This document shows positions 9,321 through 17,841 of a DNA stretch of 35,908 nt, piece after piece. The DNA comes from Thermocladium modestius JCM 10088 (GTDB lineage: Archaea; Thermoproteota; Thermoprotei; Thermoproteales; Thermocladiaceae). Below the pieces are notes generated by a model, which was not told where the DNA came from, did not search any database, and saw nothing but the letters and a program-made list of their open reading frames with translations. The translations under genes were made by a program, and so were the position numbers. How positions within the stretch are numbered: the first letter of the stretch is position 1; each line of letters starts with the position of its first letter. The DNA lies in contig BBBF01000013.1 of the NCBI GenBank assembly GCA_001315925.1, positions 1 to 35,908 on the forward strand, in the 5' to 3' direction.

Positions 9321-9658
9321 TAATGTCGGCGAAGCTAACCATAGACTCATCCATAATAGATGGATTGATCAGGCCGCACGCGTTGGATGACTACGCGTCC
9401 AGCGATTACAGGATATACCACTCGCCGGGCTTCATGGCCGCCGTGAAGTCCATCACCCCCCCGCATAGGAGCGACATAACAATAATAAGCAGGATAGACA
9501 GGGCAGAGAGCTTTAAGTCAGCTGCAATGGGGGTTCTCCTGGGCTCCAGCATAATTCATGGAATGACGCTGGGCAGGTCAGGCAAAATACCCGTGGGCAT
9601 AGACGTGTTTTACCCAGCGGCTAGGAGGATCGCTTCCCGGAGCGATTCACCAAGATAA
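9314..9658 (+). CDS. Hypothetical protein (may be the C-terminal half of the preceding gene)
   Basis: Not recognised. It reads SAKLTIDSSIIDGLIRPHAL, DYRIYHSPGFMAAVKSIT and AMGVLLGSSIIHGMTLGRSG, ending IDVFYPAARRIASRSDSPR. Either a separate gene starting at the ATG at 9323 or a continuation across the C run at 9306-9312. The 3' end overlaps the convergent TusA-like gene by 49 nt and contains a 6-bp inverted repeat (ATCGCT...AGCGAT, about 9629-9646). Confidence 0.5.
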   Translation: MVIMSAKLTIDSSIIDGLIRPHALDDYASSDYRIYHSPGFMAAVKSITPPHRSDITIISRIDRAESFKSAAMGVLLGSSIIHGMTLGRSGKIPVGIDVFYPAARRIASRSDSPR

Positions 9659-9884
9659 ACCTCCAATACCCCCCCCTCTCCTCCCCCCAGCCTCAATAAC
9701 CGAAACCCCCCCGCGTAGATCAGCCACGGACTTAAGTCCTTATCCAATCCTCATCATTAACGGACACAGCGATTGCCTCGCCCTCCCCCCCCAGCCTAGT
9801 CAGCTCCTCTATAACGCTGTAGACCGGATGCACGGAGCCGCATCTATCGTTTTTATCTATCTTAAGCTCCGCCTTTACCTGCAT
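9610..9884 (-). CDS. Small TusA/SirA-like protein, frameshifted
   Basis: About 90 residues, similar in layout to TusA sulfur carriers: an N-terminal strand (QVKAELKIDKNDRCGSVHP), a helix VYSVIEELTRLGEGE, a strand AIAVSVNDEDW, a second helix segment IRDLSPWLIYAGFRLL, then RGVLEVYLGES. The single cysteine lacks the classic Cys-Pro context (it reads C-G-S-V-H-P), so sulfur transfer is uncertain. Frame breaks lie near 9738 and at the C/G runs 9668-9712. A TATA box (TTTATTAATA, about 9908) lies 25 nt upstream of the ATG. The second copy of the 24-nt near-palindrome lies 103 nt upstream. Confidence 0.5.
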
Positions 9885-9986
9885 GGCCCTATGTTGAAGC
9901 CACTATTAATAAACAGTTGCCAGACGACCAACCAGATTGAATAGAATTCATCTCCGGAACTTCATTTCAACATCACCATGATTCTA

Positions 9987-10010
9987 GCGTTACCAAAAAT
10001 TGGACACGCA
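9987..10010. repeat. 24-nt near-palindromic repeat, copy 2
   Basis: Exact reverse complement of 7365-7388. It lies in the gap between the M24 gene (stop at 10062) and the start of the TusA-like gene (9884), the same setting as copy 1: 3' of one minus-strand gene and about 100 nt upstream of the next. The rest of this 177-nt gap holds only the TATA box of the TusA-like gene. Confidence 0.75.
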
Positions 10011-10061
10011 ATTATCGCCAGCCACCCAGTAAATCCTCATAACCAACACATTAACGATACA

Positions 10062-11302
10062 TCACCGCTTGAATACCCTCAATTCATCGAATTCCGTCGG
10101 GAACCTCGTCAGAATCTCAATGCCATTGCTCGTCACCAAGACCGTGTCCGAGTGCCTGTAACCGCCGTGGCCTGGATAGTAAAGGCCAGGCTCGCATGAC
10201 ACAACCATTCCAGGCCTAAGCTCCCCCCCTCATAGCCTATATCCAGGAAGGGGGCTTCATGCCCCCCCTCTATGCCCAACCCATGCCCCCCCACGTGATG
10301 CCTCAAGTAATCCATCAACCCCCCCAATTCCCTCGCCGTTCTCCTGACCGCCGCATCTATGTCCCTCACCTTTACGCCCGGCCCCCCCATCGCGTTCAAC
10401 GCGGCCTCCCTCAGCTTCATCATCGCGTTGAATCGCTTCTCGGCCTCCGCTGGGTTGCCCACTATTATCGTTCTCTCAAGCTCGGAGCGATACCCACCCA
10501 CGTCGGGGCCCGCTCCGCTTCCAAGCACGTCATCCTCCCTTATGGGCCTGGGAGCGGCCAGCGCGTGGGGGGAATGCCGAGTACTCCCCCCCAACCTGTC
10601 CCCCCCTGAACCCTATGAAGTTGGGCACGCTGTCGGTGAGGGGCATGTAGTCGTCGCCGAGGGCCTTCTTCATCTCCCTACTGGCCTCCAGGCTGGCCTC
10701 GAGGGATACCTCCCAATCATACGCGCCTGGCCGTATCTTTCCCAGCAGTATCTCGTGGGCCCGGGCAGCCCACCTGCCGCTCTCCCTTATCAACTCCACC
10801 TCAGCGCTCGACTTGATGAGCCTCATCTCCTCCACCAATCCCTCCACCTTCCTCGTCTCCAATCCATCCCTCTTCAAGAGAGAGGAGAGATCAGTTCCCT
10901 TATACCCCCCCCAGAAACCAGACGCGCCTGCTGGATTATCCATTCCAATCACCTTCAACCCAAGCCTGCCGGCCGCCTCCGCGATTACCTTCCTGAAGAA
11001 AACCATGGGCTCCTCCTCGCTGGGTAATCGAAGTAGTAATGCTCCTCCGTTATCACCCTGCTCCTGAACCCCCCCACGTGCCCCTTCTCCACCATGGGCC
11101 CTAGAAACAACACGTCGTTCCCCCCCTTCCCTGATATCAAGACCGCGAGGGGGGGGCGCTCCGTCTGTATCATGAAGTAGCCCGTCAAGTAGAAGATGTT
11201 TGGAGCGCTGGTTAAGTAGAGCGCGTCAATTCCATCAAGCGATAACCTCCGCCTCACCCTCTCCAGCCTATCCCTGTACTCCACATCGGGTAGTCTCCAC
11301 AT
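10062..11302 (-). CDS. M24 family (Xaa-Pro peptidase-like) protein with altered metal ligands, frameshifted
   Basis: Creatinase/prolidase-type fold: an N-terminal domain ([31 protein letters not shown]) and a C-terminal pita-bread domain. The ligand His is intact in [16 protein letters not shown] and the Glu in [15 protein letters not shown]. However the first Asp pair region reads [19 protein letters not shown], where active peptidases have D...D, and the last ligand region reads [10 protein letters not shown], where a Glu is usual. So three of five canonical ligands differ. It may be a non-peptidase subgroup (creatinase or ectoine-hydrolase-like). Frame breaks lie at many C/G runs, for example near 10228, 10580-10605 and 11025. 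Start ATG 11302. Confidence 0.82.
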
Positions 11303-11394
11303 GACGGGAGGAGCCCGTGCCGATTATTGAATGTTTCCCCCTGCACTAATCGCCAGCACTAGGCTTATTAACGACATGATTGCGCGGCAGCGCA

Positions 11395-12037
11395 ATGATG
11401 CGTTCACGATCATTCATGGATAGATGGGGGGGCGTCACGCTCCAATTATTCATCATAAACAGCGTCATCTCTATACCGGCCCTTGCCAGCGCCTCCATAG
11501 GCAACCTATTCACGTCCCTCTTCGCCGTGTACCGGCCTGGTTCCTCATCTCCTCAAATCCTCTCGTCCCAAACGTGTTGGGGATCTTCATGTCCATGTTC
11601 TACGACCCCCCCACCTTCCTGGATTACTTCTTCAACATGTTGACTCTCTGGTTCATAGGTCCCTTCTTTGAGTCCAGGTTCGGAGCAAGGCTTTTCTGGG
11701 AGGTGTACGCCGTGAGCGGGGGGGTGGTAGCTGCCTTATCCGTCTACATCTATCCCCCCCGCTCACCGCCATAGCCGGCGCAAGCGGGGGGGCGCTCTTC
11801 GGGATCGTGGGGGGGTTCATGATAGCGAGTCCATATAGGTGGGCCATCCTATCCAATCCCATCAATATAATATCCATAATATTCTTGTTAAGCCCCCCCT
11901 TGGCGGCGGGCTACGGCATAGCCTACCTGGGCCACCTGCTGGGGGGGTTCGCGGTGGGCCTGGCTCTCGGCTTTTACTGGAGCAGGAAATTAGTGTATAG
12001 GAGGACGTATAGGGTCCGCTGGGGGGGACCGTATTAG
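11395..12037 (+). CDS. Rhomboid family intramembrane serine protease, frameshifted
   Basis: Membrane protease cleaving within transmembrane helices. The catalytic Ser motif is GASGALFGIVG (11778-11815, split by two runs of seven G) and the catalytic His is in GIAYLGHLLGFAVG. Before these come hydrophobic segments including DYFFNMLTLWFIGPFFESRFG, the loop/TM2 region of rhomboids. Frames break near 11540 (one base missing before WFLISSNPLVPNV), at 11754-11760 and around 11789-11816. Repaired length is about 210 residues with six transmembrane segments, the minimal rhomboid core. The ATG at 11395 follows a TATA box (GCTTATTAAC, 11363-11372). The stop interlocks with the convergent gene (TTAG). 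Confidence 0.85.
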
Positions 12038-12344
12038 GGACTTATGGAGAAGGACGAGGAGCAGGAAGTCTCCCCAGCAATGCAGCGAACCACGTACTGG
12101 CCTGGGGGGGGAACCATGTCTCCATCCCCCCCATATTGATCCCACATCACAGTGGTGCTCTCCCCCCCGGCCTCAATAATTGATTCACTTGCTTCTCTAC
12201 GCTTGCCCCCCCGCCGCCCTCTATCACGCACTTGCTGACTTGTATTGAGCTGTCTCCTACGTTGCTGATCACTATGAATATAACCTCGCCCCCCCTCGCG
12301 TAGTAATCGCTGCTCAACTGTACCTTGCACTTCACTGCCTCCAC
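12034..12344 (-). CDS. Small beta-rich hypothetical protein downstream of ubiD, frameshifted
   Basis: Reads VKCKVQLSSDYYARGEVIFI, VISNVGDSSIQVSKCVIEGG and, after the breaks at C runs near 12163 and 12102-12133, GQYVVRCIAGETSCSSSFSI. The pattern of strands and the NVGDSSIQV motif resemble small Ig-like (CARDB/NEW3-type) domains, but no signal peptide is visible from the GTG at 12344; the true start could be different. The start overlaps the end of ubiD by 13 nt, so it is the last gene of that operon. Function unknown. Confidence 0.55.
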
Positions 12345-13780
12345 CTCCTCAGTATTTCCTCAACCATTGCCGCCGCCCTCCCCCCCTCAACAGCTGGTCG
12401 GTGGCCGCGTCTTCGGGGGTACTGCTTCCCACCGTACTCTTCCGGCAGCTTCCTGGTGGCGTCTATCCCCCCCACCTTGCTTCCCAGGTTGGGTATGGGC
12501 GTGGATGGATCCAACTCCTCAGTTGGGTAATCGCTGAGCACCAGCACGTCCCTGGCCGGATTAACGTGGGCCGAGACCGCGTATAGGACTTGATTCATGT
12601 TCCGCACGTCGACGTCATGATCCACAACTATTATCAATTTGCCGTAGAGCGGCGAGAGGGACCATAGCATGGTCATGACCTTCCTGGCCTGCCCCGGCAT
12701 GTTCTTCCTAATGGAGACGATGTATATATAGCCAAGGCCGCTGGGCGGCATGTATATATCCACCATTTCCGTCATCATGAGCTTGAGCATTGGCTTTATC
12801 ACGTCGTTGGCGAACAGTATCATATTGCCGTCCTCCAGCACAGGCTTGCCCGTGACAGTGACGGGGATGATTGCATCGCTCCTCGAGTAAATGGCCTTCA
12901 CGCGGGCCACCGGGTAGGGCTTCCGTATGCTGTAGACCCCCCCGACGTGATCCCCCCCAAAGGGACCCTCCTCCGCGTACTCCCCCCCCGTCAACTCCGC
13001 CTCTATCACGGCCTCGGCGTGGGCTGGGTAGTGAACACCCACTGAACGCCCCCCCTCCGTTAACTCTATGCCTCGCCCGCCCAGCATGCCGGCCACCAAC
13101 ACCTTATCCAGGGGGGGATGCGGTATTGGCGTGGCTGCCATCAGCATTATCAAGGGATCCGGGCCGAAGACCACCGCCACCTCCTTAGAGGCGGAGGAGT
13201 AATCCGCGCTCCTCCTGTAGGGCATCCAATGCATTATCATCCTATCCCTCCCCCCCAACACCTGTATCCTATAATATCCATAATTTATTATGCCGTCCCG
13301 CTCTATGAATGTGATGCCCATTGTATAGAAGAACCCGGGCTCCCCCCCAATCCACTGCCTTATTGCCGGCACCCTCCTCAAATCCACGTCGCTCCACTCA
13401 ACCTCGTGAACAGGCGCCCGTCCCACCGTCCTCGGCAAGAACCTCCCCCCCATCTCAGCAACATCCCCCCCTATCGACTTCAAGACGCCTTGAAGTGACG
13501 CGAATCTCGGCTTTAACATTAGGGATAAACTCCTATCCAGCGAGTTAATGGATGCATCCCCCCCCATGGCTAAAGACACCCTCTCCCACGACCCGAATAG
13601 GTTTGTGACGGGCGGCAGGGTCCCTTCCTTGGTTTTCTTAAAGACCGCGGCGGGCCCGTTTCTATACATGAGCGACCTAGCAATGGCCGGAAGCTCCAGA
13701 TCCAAGCTGACGGGGGGGTCGTCAACGTCAATTAATTGATTCCTCCTCCTCAATTCATCCACGAAGTCCCTAAAATGCAT
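12332..13780 (-). CDS. ubiD: UbiD family decarboxylase
   Basis: Prenylated-FMN-dependent decarboxylase of alpha,beta-unsaturated or aromatic acids. One of the few genes whose frame stays open throughout. Landmarks are MHFRDFVDELRRRNQL, NYGYYRIQVLGGRDRMIMHW, the prFMN/Mg-binding and catalytic segment EEGPFGGDHVGG (normally EGPFGDH; the extra Gly comes from a run of seven) and VVDHDVDVRNMNQVLYAV. Near the C-terminus, residues in RRRGHRPAVE are a compensated frameshift; the expected reading is YPEDAATDQLLRGGRAAAMV. About 475 residues, normal. A TATA box (ATTTTTAAG, about 13811) lies about 30 nt before the ATG. No UbiX gene is visible nearby. Substrate unknown. Confidence 0.93.
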   Translation of the reverse strand: MHFRDFVDELRRRNQLIDVDDPPVSLDLELPAIARSLMYRNGPAAVFKKTKEGTLPPVTNLFGSWERVSLAMGGDASINSLDRSLSLMLKPRFASLQGVLKSIGGDVAEMGGRFLPRTVGRAPVHEVEWSDVDLRRVPAIRQWIGGEPGFFYTMGITFIERDGIINYGYYRIQVLGGRDRMIMHWMPYRRSADYSSASKEVAVVFGPDPLIMLMAATPIPHPPLDKVLVAGMLGGRGIELTEGGRSVGVHYPAHAEAVIEAELTGGEYAEEGPFGGDHVGGVYSIRKPYPVARVKAIYSRSDAIIPVTVTGKPVLEDGNMILFANDVIKPMLKLMMTEMVDIYMPPSGLGYIYIVSIRKNMPGQARKVMTMLWSLSPLYGKLIIVVDHDVDVRNMNQVLYAVSAHVNPARDVLVLSDYPTEELDPSTPIPNLGSKVGGIDATRKLPEEYGGKQYPRRRGHRPAVEGGRAAAMVEEILRRWRQ

Positions 13781-13864
13781 CGGCTTGAGCCGGCAATTCC
13801 AGGCTTAAAAATTAGGGGGGGCGCGGCTACCCTTTAAAACGCGGGGGGGCGCGGGGGGGATCGC

Positions 13865-14455
13865 ATGCCGCGGGACTCACCGTGGGAGCTGAGGAGGGCC
13901 GTGGAGTTGATGGAGAAGAGGGGATTCAAGACCGTGGAGACTGGAAGCAATTTTGCATTGATGGAGCTGAGGAGGATGAGGGCGTTGGTGATATACCCGC
14001 TCAGGGATTACTTGCAATTATCATCGATTGACGACGTGATAAAGGAATTCATGCTGGACAAGGCGGATTCCATAGTGGTCGTGTCCGAGAGGCCCTACTA
14101 CTTATCTGATGAGTTGAACTCGGCAATAGAGAGGGCAAACCTATCTGGAAGAACCATTGGGGGGGCGAGGGTTTATCCCGTGTACGCTGGGGGGGACATC
14201 GATGGGCAGCTGAACGTGACCATGGGAATAATGCTTGCAAATAATTACGATAAGGTCGGCAACTCCGATGAGGCTGATGGGCAGTGCCCATCATGCGGCG
14301 AACCCATGAGGGTGGTATTCGATAACCACGTGATGGATGAGGGGGAGGAGTCGAGGGAGCAGGTGCTTGTTTGCAAGAGGTGCGGGTTGAAAATCCATAG
14401 ATTCATCCATGCATCAGGCGATGCGGGATCCCTAGCGTCTATTCTCCATGGCTAG
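13865..14455 (+). CDS. Hypothetical protein with C-terminal zinc ribbon
   Basis: Family not recognised. An N-terminal helix (SPWELRRAVELMEKRGFKTVE) is followed by an alpha/beta region (ALVIYPLRDYLQLSSIDDVI, ADSIVVVSERPYYL) and a two-knuckle zinc ribbon CPSCGEPM...CKRCGLKI at residues about 140-180. The layout of a nuclease- or regulator-like domain plus zinc ribbon suggests nucleic-acid binding (inference). Two runs of seven G add single Gly without a frame break. It is divergent from ubiD; CTTTAAAACG at 13831-13840 is its likely TATA box. The 3' end overlaps the convergent CYTH gene by 24 nt. Confidence 0.7.
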   Translation: MPRDSPWELRRAVELMEKRGFKTVETGSNFALMELRRMRALVIYPLRDYLQLSSIDDVIKEFMLDKADSIVVVSERPYYLSDELNSAIERANLSGRTIGGARVYPVYAGGDIDGQLNVTMGIMLANNYDKVGNSDEADGQCPSCGEPMRVVFDNHVMDEGEESREQVLVCKRCGLKIHRFIHASGDAGSLASILHG

Positions 14456-14981
14456 CTCCAAGTAGGTGCGGGGGCTCTATTTGAGATGGAGACAGCCCCC
14501 CCAGCTTCTCCTCGGAGAAGCGCAATATATCCTTGGCCATCGCGTCGGTCAACTGCTCGCTGCTAACCATGGTTTCCACCTCCACGAACGAGCCTAGGTC
14601 GCCGGCATCATCTAAATAAATGGTATACTTATCGACGGTGTATATCTCCCTACGCTTTCTTATGGAGGCCACCTCGGAGAAGCCGAGCCGCCTTAAAAAA
14701 TCGACGGCGTTGTTGAAGCGTCGACCTTAATGTTGATTTCCACCCTTGTCTTGCCCACAGACCCCCCCAGCCTCGGTCCCTTATAGGTTATTATGACCTC
14801 CCCATCCCATGGAGCCTGATCCTCACCGCCTCATCAGTGGCCGCGAAGTCCCTGCAGGGGGGGTGATTGAAATAATGATCCTCCTCCTCGCTCACGCCGA
14901 GGGGGGGTTCGCGATCCCCGACACCACCTTCCTGAGATCCGCGAGCGAGGATACCTTGTATTTTATCTCAACCTCAAACAT
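14432..14981 (-). CDS. CYTH domain protein (CyaB-like triphosphate hydrolase/cyclase), frameshifted
   Basis: Begins MFEVEIKYKVSSLADLRKVV, containing the CYTH signature ExExK (E-V-E-I-K). After run errors are removed it continues EEEDHYFNHPCRDFAATDEA, VRIRLHGDGEVIITYKGPRL and TRVEINIKVDA, each strand with the charged residues that line the CYTH tunnel, then LGSFVEVETMV. Family members hydrolyse or cyclise triphosphates (thiamine triphosphate, tripolyphosphate, ATP) with metal ions. Frame breaks lie at runs near 14496, 14761-14768, 14806, 14856 and 14901. The C run at 14469 region leads to an end LELAMENRR with a stop at 14432. The start is 14 nt after the stop of the thioredoxin-like gene: an operon. 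Confidence 0.85.
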
Positions 14982-14995
14982 CTATCTTCCCTAGT

Positions 14996-15669
14996 TCAGG
15001 CCCGGGGCCTTACATGTGGATGGGTTGGATCCTTTACCTTAAATCCAAATAACAAGCAGAGCCCGCGGTTTGCCCCCCCGTAATAAATGCAATCATTGCA
15101 GTCATCCGGTCTACCCATCACCAACTTAAACCCAGTAACCACGGCGCCACGGAAGGCGCCCTCCACCTCTACCTGCCTAGGCGGGCTAGGCGGGGGAGGG
15201 ATGGTGGAGGCAATTGAGGCAACTGCGGCGGAGATGGAGGCTGGGGGGGAGGCGGGGGGGGCTGTTGCTTCTGCTGCTGTTGCTGCGACTGCATTTGTAT
15301 GTCCATGTTGAACTCAGCTTTTGCTTCGTTCAATATCGTGGAGGTTATCTGATCTATGCTGAGGGGCTCTCCCTCGAATATCTTTTTATTATTCATAACC
15401 ATTGCGGGCAACATCATTATGCCGTCCTGCTTGAGGGCCGATATCAAGTACCGCAGCTGGGGGGGTATCTTCTTCTCCTCCTTCTCATTTATGTACTTGG
15501 CCGTCTCATTAGCGGTGTCCGGCTTCACCTTAACTATGGTAAGCTTAACCCTGTCCGGGTTCTCCCCCCCTATCTTGCTCAACTGAGCCCGCAAGTTCTC
15601 CACTAGGGACCTAATGGACTTCTCGTACTCATCGTACCTCTCCGATATCGTATAAAACTTAATATACAT
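14996..15669 (-). CDS. Thioredoxin-fold-like protein with Gln/Pro-rich linker and Cys-containing C-terminus, frameshifted
   Basis: N-terminal about 125 residues resemble a thioredoxin-like fold: MYIKFYTISERYDEYEKSIR, KLTIVKVKPDTANETAKYIN, and MMLPAMVMNNKKIFEGEPLS with a cis-Pro-like LPA, but no CxxC in the usual place. Next comes MQSQQQQQKQQ followed by proline stretches. In the given frame it stops at 15169. A single-frame change at the C-rich stretch near 15188 opens a continuation, RQVEVEGAFRGAVVTGFKLV then MGRPDDCNDCIYYGGANRGL and CLLFGFKVKDPTHPHVRPRA, ending at 14996. This adds a CxxC plus another Cys that could bind metal. A TATA-like ATTTAGAATA lies 26 nt before the ATG. Role unknown. 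Confidence 0.65.
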
Positions 15670-15706
15670 TACATTCTCACTGTTTCATATTCTAAATAAT
15701 GGCTTT

Positions 15707-16421
15707 TTAACTCTTTTGGTTAATATTGGAGAATAGTTTGTTTCTATACAGCATTCGCTCCACCACGGCGCCCCCCCTGGGCTCCAATTCATAGAATATT
15801 TGGGTATCGTACATGTAAACCGGCCCATTGCATCGCTCGCAGTTCTTGCCGCACTCGTTAACGACAAGCTTATTACAGATGAAGCTGAGCAATTCGTTCT
15901 TGTCCTTAAATGGCGGAATGCCTTGATACCCCCTCCCTCTCGGCCAGCTTCTCCTCTATCAATCTCTGGGGGGAGCACGGCTTCAAACTTCGTCCAGATC
16001 TCACGAGCAAGCCGTGGAAGCCGGGTATGAAGCCATCCAAGCTCTTCAAATCCATCTCCCTTATATTGCCCGCCAACGTGATCTCCAGCACGCACCTATC
16101 CACCTCCGCCTCCATCAGCGGACCATGCCTTCTATCATTGAATGCGGCATACTCGGCGGCCAGGGCCAGATCCATTGGGAACCTATTTATGGGGTACGGG
16201 GACCCCCCCATGCTGCCCTTGACCACCCTCTTGATGATACCCCCCCTATCATTAACTATCTTCTCCAGGGTAACCCAAACCCCCCCGAGACGGAGGCTGC
16301 TTAGGCTTGGCGGCAATTGCCCTATGGATCGCGTCAAGCCCAATCTGCTCTCGATGACGGACCGCGCGAACCGCACGGCCGCAACTCCTTCCTCCAACGA
16401 TAATGGCTTAAAATGCTCCAT
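15707..16421 (-). CDS. AMMECR1 family protein, frameshifted
   Basis: Divergent member of the AMMECR1 fold: GVWVTLEKIVNDRG, then KGSMGSPYPINRF in the place of the LRGCIG motif, LALAAEYAAFNDRRHGPLME, VLEITLAGNIREM and FIPGFHGLLVRSG, all in family order. The C-terminal part, after breaks near 15970 and 15930, reads LLSFICNKLVVNECGKNCER then CNGPVYMYDTQIFYELEPRG, with a cysteine cluster (C-x4-C-x2-C) that could bind metal. The function of the family is unknown. I chose the ATG at 16421; a TATA box (AATATTTAAAA on the minus strand, about 16454) lies 30 nt upstream, inside the end of the preceding gene. A GTG at 16439 is the alternative. Confidence 0.78.
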
Positions 16422-16440
16422 TAATTCTTTTTCGGCCACG

Positions 16441-16934
16441 TCAATCGATTTTAAATATTGTGCCGCCAGCAATACATATGGAATTGATTCTTTTACTTAT
16501 ATCCATTGCCTTATTCAACATTGCATCAATCTTAATGCGATGACTGCCAACCCAGTATATCTTGCCGCAATCAACGCACTTAAAGAAGTCGGTATGCCTA
16601 GCCGCAACCCCCCCACGGCACGCGGCCAGCCACTTCGTCCCTACCCACCCTGGCCAGCCTGCCCCCCCGCACTCCGGCATAATGTGGACCTCATGTCTAT
16701 GCTCAGGCCCAGCCCGAGAACCCTGCTTGCCACGGCGAGCCAGGCGGCATGATCATCGGTGAGCAAGAGAAGGGAGGCGCTCCTCCTTGACCTATGCAGC
16801 CCAACATCGCGGGTTATCACCAAGCCATCCACCCCGGATAGAAATCCATCGCTGTAATTGGAATCATAATAAGCATGCCTACCCAGCATCCTGATCCACC
16901 TAGCCAACCAGCCCAGCATGGAGTCAACATACAC
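16441..16934 (-). CDS. Mut7-C family RNase-like protein (DUF82), frameshifted
   Basis: PIN-like nuclease domain with a zinc ribbon. The N-terminus reads YVDSMLGWLARWIRMLGRHA with the conserved Asp and LARWLRxLG motif; DGLVITRDVGLHRSR carries the second acidic motif (TRD). After a frame change at the run near 16662-16668 comes FFKCVDCGKIYWVGSHRIKI, the family's typical zinc-ribbon end C-x2-C-x3-YW-x-GSH; its partner cysteine pair is probably in the poorly read stretch around 16640-16690. The GTG at 16934 is an approximate start; MEARC-type codons just upstream may belong to the protein. The gene runs over the promoter of the AMMECR1 gene. Confidence 0.8.
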
Positions 16935-17058
16935 CGCGCCTCCACCGTGCCGCAGAAGTTGGCCTCAGCCACGAAGTAATCTCCATGAAATGATTAAATA
17001 CTTGTTTCCGTGGCTTGCTCATCCCGATCAACGCCATCATTGATCCTACCAACGCCGA

Positions 17059-17313
17059 TCAACTGCCGGGCTGGGCGTGACTCATCATCATGGTGGTTCC
17101 ATTAATTGAAATGCAAAGCGGCATTACAATGCTCGAATTCGCGTTTAGGTGTAGGCACTCGTATTGATATAGGCTGAGCAAGTCGTAGTAATTCTGCACG
17201 GCCGAGTTGGCCTCGTATTGATACGTAAAGTATTGAATCGATGAGACCAGCAGCACTATTATCCCCATTATGGCCACGAGGACCCCCAGCGATGATAATC
17301 CCCCCGTCGCCAT
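17059..17313 (-). CDS. Small pilin-like membrane protein
   Basis: 84 residues: a short N-terminus, one long hydrophobic helix (LGVLVAIMGIIVLLVSSIQYF) and a small exported domain with two Cys and N-glycosylation-like sites (NSS, NGT). The length and topology suit a minor pilin or secretion accessory, but the leader lacks a clear class III cleavage motif. A TATA box (TTTAAAA, about 17339) lies 26 nt before the ATG. Divergent from the pilin gene at 17403. Confidence 0.6.
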   Translation of the reverse strand: MATGGLSSLGVLVAIMGIIVLLVSSIQYFTYQYEANSAVQNYYDLLSLYQYECLHLNANSSIVMPLCISINGTTMMMSHAQPGS

Positions 17314-17402
17314 TTGCCGCCGTCAATTATCGCCTTTTAAACCTAGATGACATTGGTTCCCTTCATGCGTCAATTATTTAAGCATGAAGACGCTGATCGA
17401 CC

Positions 17403-17840
17403 ATGAAACAAGCAAGACAAAGGAAGGGCCTCAGCCAGGTCGTGTGGGTGGCCATATCGATTACCGTAATGGTGATATTGCTGGCCGTCCTATGGCCTGC
17501 CATAAATAAATCACTGGTTGGGTCAAGCATGGTTGCCGTGTCCGCCAGCACGGCGGGGGGGAGCAACATGTTGGTGGTGAACGTGAAGGACATAGGCGTC
17601 AGTCCAGTGTCCATAATGGGTCTCCCGCTCCTAGTCCAGCAGTCGGGCCTGAACGCCACCAGCTGCAGCCCAGCGTCCACATCTATTAACGGGAACCCAA
17701 CTAACTTAAAAGGATCAACGCAGATACAGCCCGGGGGGGATACCATTTCAATAATATACAATGGACCCGGCTGCTACCAAGTGAGCTCAGTGATAATAAG
17801 CACATCCCAGGGAGAGTTCACGAGCTACGTAGCGTCCTAG
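17403..17840 (+). CDS. Archaeal type IV pilin-like protein
   Basis: 145 residues with a class III signal peptide: a basic leader MKQARQRKGLSQ, then the hydrophobic helix VVWVAISITVMVILLAVLWP that forms the pilus core. Cleavage by the archaeal prepilin peptidase is expected after the RKG/L region. The rest is a beta-rich exported domain with two cysteines (SCSPAS, GCYQVSS). One run of G6-G7 in each half adds Gly but the frame stays open. The ATG at 17403 follows a TATA-like TTATTTAAG at 17374-17382. The next gene starts 2 nt after the stop, so they share a transcript. Confidence 0.78.
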   Translation: MKQARQRKGLSQVVWVAISITVMVILLAVLWPAINKSLVGSSMVAVSASTAGGSNMLVVNVKDIGVSPVSIMGLPLLVQQSGLNATSCSPASTSINGNPTNLKGSTQIQPGGDTISIIYNGPGCYQVSSVIISTSQGEFTSYVAS

Positions 17841-17841
17841 T

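Noticed and set aside
9629..9646. Inverted repeat ATCGCT...AGCGAT as a bidirectional terminator
   Set aside because: Only a 6-bp stem without a T-tract, located inside the overlapping gene ends; archaeal terminators are mainly T-tracts.
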